NCBI GenBank assembly: GCA_900556405.1
Contig: USPB01000044.1
Coordinates: 1 to 11,689 of the forward strand
Direction: 5' to 3'
Length of the DNA stretch: 11,689 nucleotides
Source of the DNA: an uncultured Actinomyces sp.
Lineage (GTDB): Bacteria > Actinomycetota > Actinomycetes > Actinomycetales > Actinomycetaceae
Below, in pieces: positions 8,110 to 11,689 of the stretch; position 1 is the stretch's first letter, and each line of letters begins with the position of its first letter. The notes under the pieces were generated by a model that saw only the letters and a program-made list of their open reading frames with translations, was not told where the DNA came from and searched no databases. A program made the position numbers and the translations under genes.

Positions 8110-8231
8110 GCACTAGTTACGTGGCACTGCACCCGTTCCGTCGCACTACACCCGATACGTCGCACTACACCCGATCCGTCGCGGCGCACCCGATCCGAAG
8201 GGGTGTAATGCCTACGGATCTGGTGTAACGC
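8110..8231. repeat. Repeat cluster 1: four 19-base units plus two inverted copies
   Basis: Four contiguous 19-base units start at 8124, 8143, 8162 and 8181. The clearest is GCACTACACCCGATCCGTC (8162-8180), and the fourth is the most diverged. A partial relative, GCACTAGTTACGTG, precedes them at 8110. After an 11-base gap two copies of the decamer follow in the opposite orientation: GGTGTAATGC (8202-8211) and GGTGTAACGC (8222-8231), 20 bases apart. The inverted copies also carry CGGATC between them, the complement of the spacer of the forward units. The cluster can therefore form an imperfect hairpin of about 30 bp. No gene overlaps it credibly. Confidence 0.9.
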
Positions 8232-8309
8232 CTCATCGACAACAAGCATGATTGCGGATAACCTTGCCAGCACCGACCACGCCGGCGTCCAACAGGCCCT
8301 GGCCAGGCA

Positions 8310-8405
8310 GCGCTGCACCACTTAGGGAGCATTACACCAGTTAGGGAGCATTACACCACCTCCGAGCTGGTGTAATACCGCACTAAGTGGTGTAACACCA
8401 CTTAG
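8310..8405. repeat. Repeat cluster 2: three 19-base units plus two inverted copies
   Basis: GCGCTGCACC (8310), GCATTACACC (8329) and GCATTACACC (8348) repeat every 19 bases with spacers ACTTAGGGA and AGTTAGGGA. After an 11-base gap come two inverted copies 20 bases apart: GGTGTAATAC (8369-8378) and GGTGTAACAC (8389-8398). ATTACACCA (8350-8358) and TGGTGTAAT (8368-8376) form a perfect 9-bp stem. CTAAGTGGTGT (8383-8393) and ACACCACTTAG (8395-8405) form a perfect 11-bp palindrome around one A. The geometry is the same as in cluster 1, with a different spacer sequence. Confidence 0.9.
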
Positions 8406-8466
8406 CAACAAGTATCGGCGTGGATATATGCCACGACTCTCCAGTCGAAACGTGAGGCAACGCAGT

Positions 8467-9381
8467 TCAGCGGCGGTTGAAGAGACGGTTCACAACCGAG
8501 AAACACGCGCCGGCGACGAGGCCACCAACAGCAGCACTCATCAGCCGCGTGGATAGAGCAACACCACTTAAGCCGGTGGAAGAGCCTGCCAATGCACTCT
8601 TGTCAAACGATTCCTTTTCTGCGCAAAAAGCGACGGGATGATCACAATAATGTGGAACATCATCAGAATGCATTACGCATTCAAATTCATTTTCTCCAGT
8701 AATTCTGCGTATAGAAGTACGAATAGACGGAGAAAAGACCCCAAAAACGAACATTGCAGCTAGAGCCGCCGCATAGGCAATAGCCATTTCAAACAGCATG
8801 ACACTACCGAGCTCACCATTACCACATTGCACCTCGTAGCAGTGAGCACGAAGCAGCGAATAGGAATCAAGCATTTTCGGAAGCAGGATTCCCACAATAA
8901 TAAGAACGCCACCGTGAAGCATATTCATTTCAGGACGTCGAGCTTCATTAGAAATCAAAGCGATTTGAAACCCTGCCCCTACCACAAAAAGCGCCCACAT
9001 AAAGAACGCTTCATATACCGACGCAACTCCAGAAGTAGGTACTCCAATGAAAAACGCAAGCCCCTCACCACCAAGCACATCAAACACAGAGCGAAATATT
9101 GTCACAAGTATGGCAAATGTCAGCAATTGCATAGTCACACAAAGACGTCGTTTCCCCTGACGAATCGACAATCCGAAGAAAACGCAAGCCACACTGAGAA
9201 CAATAGAAATCACATACATCACCACGCAGGCTTCAGCAATTTCCCCATCAGCACGATGTGCGATATCAGTGAGAGTTTTATGAAAAAACACTGCGATAAC
9301 GAAGAACGAGGAACACCATAACACTCCATACATCACTGCAACTCGCCGTTGACGCAGCCACCCAAGAATTCGTTTACCCAT
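8467..9381 (-). CDS. Orphan multi-pass membrane protein, AT-rich gene
   Basis: I do not recognise this 304-residue protein. Hydrophobic segments lie at about 15-33, 50-72, 81-97, 122-143, 155-170, 192-215 and 275-297, which suggests about seven membrane spans. Positive charges (MGKRILGWLRQRR at the start, RQGKRR at 74-79, RTSIRR at 221-226) put the N terminus inside. An outside loop holds Cys181 and Cys186. The inside loop at 217-270 is rich in Cys and His (C235, H238, H244, C246, H248, C253), as in a possible metal site. Base composition is unlike the neighbours: the 60 bases from 8701 are about 42% G+C, against about 67% for a comparable stretch of the helicase gene. This suggests recent transfer. 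The ATG at 9381 has no good ribosome site, but a -10-like TACACT sits 6 bases upstream, fitting a leaderless transcript. The ankyrin gene stops 40 bases upstream of this start, on the same strand. Confidence 0.75.
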   Translation of the reverse strand: MGKRILGWLRQRRVAVMYGVLWCSSFFVIAVFFHKTLTDIAHRADGEIAEACVVMYVISIVLSVACVFFGLSIRQGKRRLCVTMQLLTFAILVTIFRSVFDVLGGEGLAFFIGVPTSGVASVYEAFFMWALFVVGAGFQIALISNEARRPEMNMLHGGVLIIVGILLPKMLDSYSLLRAHCYEVQCGNGELGSVMLFEMAIAYAAALAAMFVFGVFSPSIRTSIRRITGENEFECVMHSDDVPHYCDHPVAFCAEKESFDKSALAGSSTGLSGVALSTRLMSAAVGGLVAGACFSVVNRLFNRR

Positions 9382-9421
9382 TCGCCCAGTGTACCGCCGC
9401 GAGCTTTACACCTAGCCCCGC
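9382..9421 (-). promoter_or_regulatory. Candidate leaderless promoter of the membrane protein gene
   Basis: On the minus strand TACACT (complement of 9388-9393) is a plausible -10 hexamer. Its 3' end is 6 bases before the ATG at 9381, so transcription would begin at or near the start codon. GGTGTAAAGC (complement of 9403-9412), one base different from the decamer of the nearby repeat clusters, lies just upstream at the edge of the -35 zone. A one-mismatch match to a 10-mer is expected about once by chance in a window of this length, so the link is only suggestive. Confidence 0.4.
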
Positions 9422-10513
9422 TCACCGCCCCACGTCTGGCAGATCCGTCTCCACAAGAACGGGGTTCAAGCGCACCCACACCACCGCCAGCTCCGTGATG
9501 TCGTCGACGGCCTGGCGGGACATCGAACGGGACTTGAGGGAGGCGACGGCGGCCTCGGCCCGAGCGACAGAGTCGGGCGGCATCGGCAGGCCTGAACGCA
9601 CGACACTGAGATACTGGTCCAGCAGCTTCCCAAAAGAGCGATCCCAGTTGATGCCACCGTTGTCATACACCTCGTGGCCGACGCGCCCCGCAATGCGGAT
9701 GACCTCGCCTTGCAGCGTCTGACACTGGCCACTGTCGGGCACAAGCAGATCCCACAACTCCCCATACTGACGCAGTGCAGGCACGGACGGATCCAGCTCC
9801 AGCCGTTCCCCCACTCCAGGCGCGCGCTGCGCCTCCCGCTGTTCCACCCCGAACAGCGCGCACAGCTCCGACAACGCAGCGGAGGCCTCGTCGAACGTCG
9901 CCTGAGAAATCGTTTCCGGCAGACCGTGCGTGATGAACGTGCAGCGCATCCGGTCCATGGCTCGCAGCGCGATGGGCACACGCTCGCCGACGGGTGCCCC
10001 AACAGAAAGGAGCAACCGAATCACCGCGAGCGCGCGCGGCGTGTCCAGGAAGTTGTGCCAGGCCACCACGTTCTCCACAAGCGTCGCCTTCCCGTAGACC
10101 CGCGAGTCGGCAACAATCAGCGGATCCGCGCCCCACGACATCATCCGTGACACGTCGGCAACGGGGAAACGCTCGACGACGTCAAACAACGCCGTCTGGT
10201 CGGAGGTATCGCGCGCATTGATGTCGCCTCCGCGAGCGATCAGCATCGGAATCTGGTCGAGGCATCGCGACCGAACGCGCGCGTGGATCGGGGTACGTTC
10301 GTACCGGTCACGGGAGTTGATGTCCTCGCCTCGCGCGAGCAGGAAGTCGGTGATTTCCTCGGAGGCCGGGAAGTGCATGAGCCTCGGCTCGTAGGCGGAT
10401 CCCCGCAGGTACGCGCCGATCTCGCAACGCTCGACCGCGCGCACGACGGCCTCAACGTCCCCGGACGCGATGATCTGCTCGATGTCCGCGGGCAGGGTCT
10501 TGCGCAGGCGCAT
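9422..10513 (-). CDS. Ankyrin-repeat protein with uncharacterised C-terminal domain
   Basis: This is a 363-residue soluble protein without signal peptide or membrane span. Residues 41-136 hold about three ankyrin-type units, recognisable from FLLARGEDINSRDRYERTPIH (57-77), MLIARGGDINARDTSDQTAL (90-109) and MMSWGADPLIVAD. A degenerate fourth unit may lie at about 158-175 (ALAVIRLLLSVGAP). The C-terminal part contains a distinctive stretch from ELWDLLVPDSGQCQTLQGE (252-270) to NGGINWDRSF (285-294). It resembles a motif I associate with uncharacterised bacterial proteins of the form WDLLVP, GxxxTxQGExIR, NGxxNWD. The ankyrin part should mediate protein binding. No catalytic function is evident. 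The start at 10513 has a strong ribosome site, AGAGGAGAG. The AlbA_2 gene ends 79 bases upstream on the same strand, so they may share a transcript. Immunity or signalling scaffolds are possible roles, but that is inference. Confidence 0.82.
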   Translation of the reverse strand: MRLRKTLPADIEQIIASGDVEAVVRAVERCEIGAYLRGSAYEPRLMHFPASEEITDFLLARGEDINSRDRYERTPIHARVRSRCLDQIPMLIARGGDINARDTSDQTALFDVVERFPVADVSRMMSWGADPLIVADSRVYGKATLVENVVAWHNFLDTPRALAVIRLLLSVGAPVGERVPIALRAMDRMRCTFITHGLPETISQATFDEASAALSELCALFGVEQREAQRAPGVGERLELDPSVPALRQYGELWDLLVPDSGQCQTLQGEVIRIAGRVGHEVYDNGGINWDRSFGKLLDQYLSVVRSGLPMPPDSVARAEAAVASLKSRSMSRQAVDDITELAVVWVRLNPVLVETDLPDVGR

Positions 10514-10592
10514 GCCTACTCTCCTCTCTGAGTTCCTGGGGCCAGTCTAACCCCGCCCCTACTCCCCCTCAGCGCCCGACGCCCCGCGTCGC

Positions 10593-11570
10593 TCACTCCT
10601 CTTCCACCGCAGACAAGCCGCTCATCGCGCGCTCGGTGAGAACCCGCTCGACGACGCCCGGCAGGCGCGTCGGCACTTCGCGGCGGCGCAGCGCGAGGAG
10701 GCGCACGCGCGTCCACGGGGAGACACGCACGCTCTCTGGCCAGCGCGTCGACACGTACTGGACCGCATCCGTGACCTCCAGGCGCCGCGTCGAGTTGCCC
10801 ACGCGCACCCACAACTCGGCCTCCCCCTTGCCCTTCGGTCCCCTCAGGTACACGGGGTGGGGCGAGGGCGGGATGGTCACCCGGCACACCTCCTGGCGCT
10901 CGTATCCCTCCTGTGGGTCCGAGGCCTCGGCGAAGTCGAGCCTGGGGAGCACGGCGGCGTTGGTCCCCATTCGCTGCCCCCACATATCTCGGATCCACAG
11001 CTCGAAACGGTCGGAGTCGGGCGTCTTGAGGGTCGAGTAGTCGGGCCCCATGCCGATGAGCCGACCATCGTCGTCGACGCCGATCAGCAGGGTACCGCCA
11101 CCGGAGTTCATGAAGGCGGCGACGGTCTTGGCGATCACGGTCTCCATCGCGTCGTCACGCTTGCCCATGCGCATGTTCCAGCGAGCGCTCGACTTGAATT
11201 CGAGGGAGTCGGATTCTCCACGCTGAACGACCTCTCGAATGGGGGCGAGGCCCGGGCGCGGATGCAGGTACGCGGCGACCAGCGCAACCACGATGACGAC
11301 GACGAGGGCAACCAGCGCGGCAACCGCGATCATGCCGGGCTTCCACAGGTCACCGGAGTCGAAGATCCAACCGGCGATCACCAAGCCACCCCACAGGCCG
11401 GCCAGGCCGGTCAGAGTTGCTGACGCGGTGGACATCGTCATGCGATTCTTCAGGACCCGGCGCACTACGACGCCGATCAGCCACGCGATGAGGACCAAGA
11501 CCTGCTGGATGAACACCATCCAGATCAGGTCCGGGCTCGCCGGGACGAATGAGCCGTTCGTTGGTTCCAC
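10593..11570 (-). CDS. Membrane-anchored AlbA_2/Schlafen-type DNA-binding domain protein
   Basis: The 325-residue protein has three N-terminal hydrophobic segments (about 15-36, 51-70 and 78-101) and a cytoplasmic domain of the AlbA_2 (Schlafen AlbA, PF04326) type. Diagnostic parts are ESDSLEFKSSARW (119-131), AKTVAAFMNSGGGTLLIGVD (147-166) with DDGRLIG following, and ELWVRVGNSTRRL (252-264). This domain is often annotated as a putative transcriptional regulator or nucleic-acid or ATP-binding module. The fusion to membrane helices places it at the inner face of the membrane, where it could tether or sense nucleic acid. The start is GTG at 11570, with AAAGGA about 6 bases before it. A TATGAT -10 candidate lies further upstream. 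It is first in a possible two-gene unit with the ankyrin protein. The domain call is firm and the role is unknown. Confidence 0.85.
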   Translation of the reverse strand: MEPTNGSFVPASPDLIWMVFIQQVLVLIAWLIGVVVRRVLKNRMTMSTASATLTGLAGLWGGLVIAGWIFDSGDLWKPGMIAVAALVALVVVIVVALVAAYLHPRPGLAPIREVVQRGESDSLEFKSSARWNMRMGKRDDAMETVIAKTVAAFMNSGGGTLLIGVDDDGRLIGMGPDYSTLKTPDSDRFELWIRDMWGQRMGTNAAVLPRLDFAEASDPQEGYERQEVCRVTIPPSPHPVYLRGPKGKGEAELWVRVGNSTRRLEVTDAVQYVSTRWPESVRVSPWTRVRLLALRRREVPTRLPGVVERVLTERAMSGLSAVEEE

Positions 11571-11689
11571 GGGTGTCCTTTCGGGTTTCGACGCTTATCA
11601 CTCCTAAGACATCATAGGAAACTGAACGAATCCTCGGGTTAAGGGTCAAAATGTGTGTCCGGAATCGCGGATTTTCACGGATTGACCTG
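11571..11689 (-). promoter_or_regulatory. Upstream region of the AlbA_2 gene with promoter candidates
   Basis: On the minus strand AAAGGA (complement of 11577-11582) is the ribosome site. TATGAT (complement of 11611-11616) is a good -10 hexamer without a matching -35. TTGACC (complement of 11644-11649) is a good -35-like hexamer, but it is 27 bases from that -10. With the usual 17-base spacing it would pair with the poor TTCAGT. No gene is visible in these 119 bases. Confidence 0.4.

Noticed and set aside
8016..8321. A 101-residue minus-strand open frame across the repeats
   Set aside because: It runs through the terminator and cluster 1, and has no recognisable domain.
8110..8405. CRISPR array
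   Set aside because: The units are contiguous 19-20-base repeats with near-constant spacers, appear in both orientations and have no cas genes nearby.
8419..8447. Two short overlapping hairpins (CGTGG/CCACG and CGACT/AGTCG) after the membrane gene
   Set aside because: The stems are only 5 bp, mutually overlapping, and have no T-run, so I could not support a terminator call.
8827..9321. A 164-residue plus-strand open frame opposite the membrane gene
   Set aside because: It is a polar, Lys/His/Asn-rich translation without a domain. The minus strand gives coherent membrane segments with the positive-inside pattern.
10857..11423. A 188-residue plus-strand open frame opposite the AlbA_2 gene
   Set aside because: It is a shadow frame. 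The minus strand has clear AlbA_2 motifs and a ribosome site.
1..11689. tRNA, rRNA, transposase or integrase genes
   Set aside because: No cloverleaf, rRNA signature, transposase motif or terminal inverted repeats with target duplications were found by eye.

Overview
The window is high-GC DNA (about two thirds G+C in the conserved genes) with GTG as well as ATG starts and an actinobacterial gene complement: AdnA/AdnB helicase-nuclease genes, a DUF3107 gene, a MiaE-like ferritin-fold gene and a DEAD-box RNA helicase with an Arg/Gly-rich tail. From memory, relatives of these genes lie in the same neighbourhood in Mycobacterium tuberculosis (around Rv3201c-Rv3211). The overall look fits the Actinomycetaceae (Actinomyces/Schaalia-like), but the genus is inference.

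Layout. 1-4925, minus strand: adnA followed 19 bases later by adnB, which runs off the left edge. Together they should form the heterodimeric motor-nuclease that resects double-strand breaks. 5004-5231, plus strand: a 75-residue DUF3107 protein, divergent from adnA. A 14-bp perfect inverted repeat at 5244-5302 separates it from the convergent ferritin-like gene (5316-5945, minus). A 253-base divergent intergenic region with several hairpins leads to the DEAD-box helicase (6199-7944, plus), which ends in a strong terminator.

8026-8466 has no credible gene. It holds two repeat clusters of the same unusual design. In each, minus-oriented copies of a decamer close to GGTGTAATGC repeat every 19 bases, then comes an 11-base gap, then two plus-oriented copies 20 bases apart. 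The decamer is shared between clusters, while the 9-10 bases between copies are cluster-specific. Each cluster could fold into an imperfect hairpin of roughly 30 bp. I do not recognise this element, and it is the most interesting signal in the window.

8467-11570, minus strand, is the accessory part. An AT-rich orphan multi-pass membrane protein has a probable leaderless promoter. Next comes an ankyrin-repeat protein with a distinctive C-terminal domain, and then a membrane-anchored AlbA_2/Schlafen-type protein that lies just upstream of the ankyrin gene and may share its transcript. No transposase, integrase, tRNA, rRNA or CRISPR array was seen. The conserved left half looks like ordinary chromosomal backbone. 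The repeats and the membrane gene look like an insertion between it and the genes to the right.
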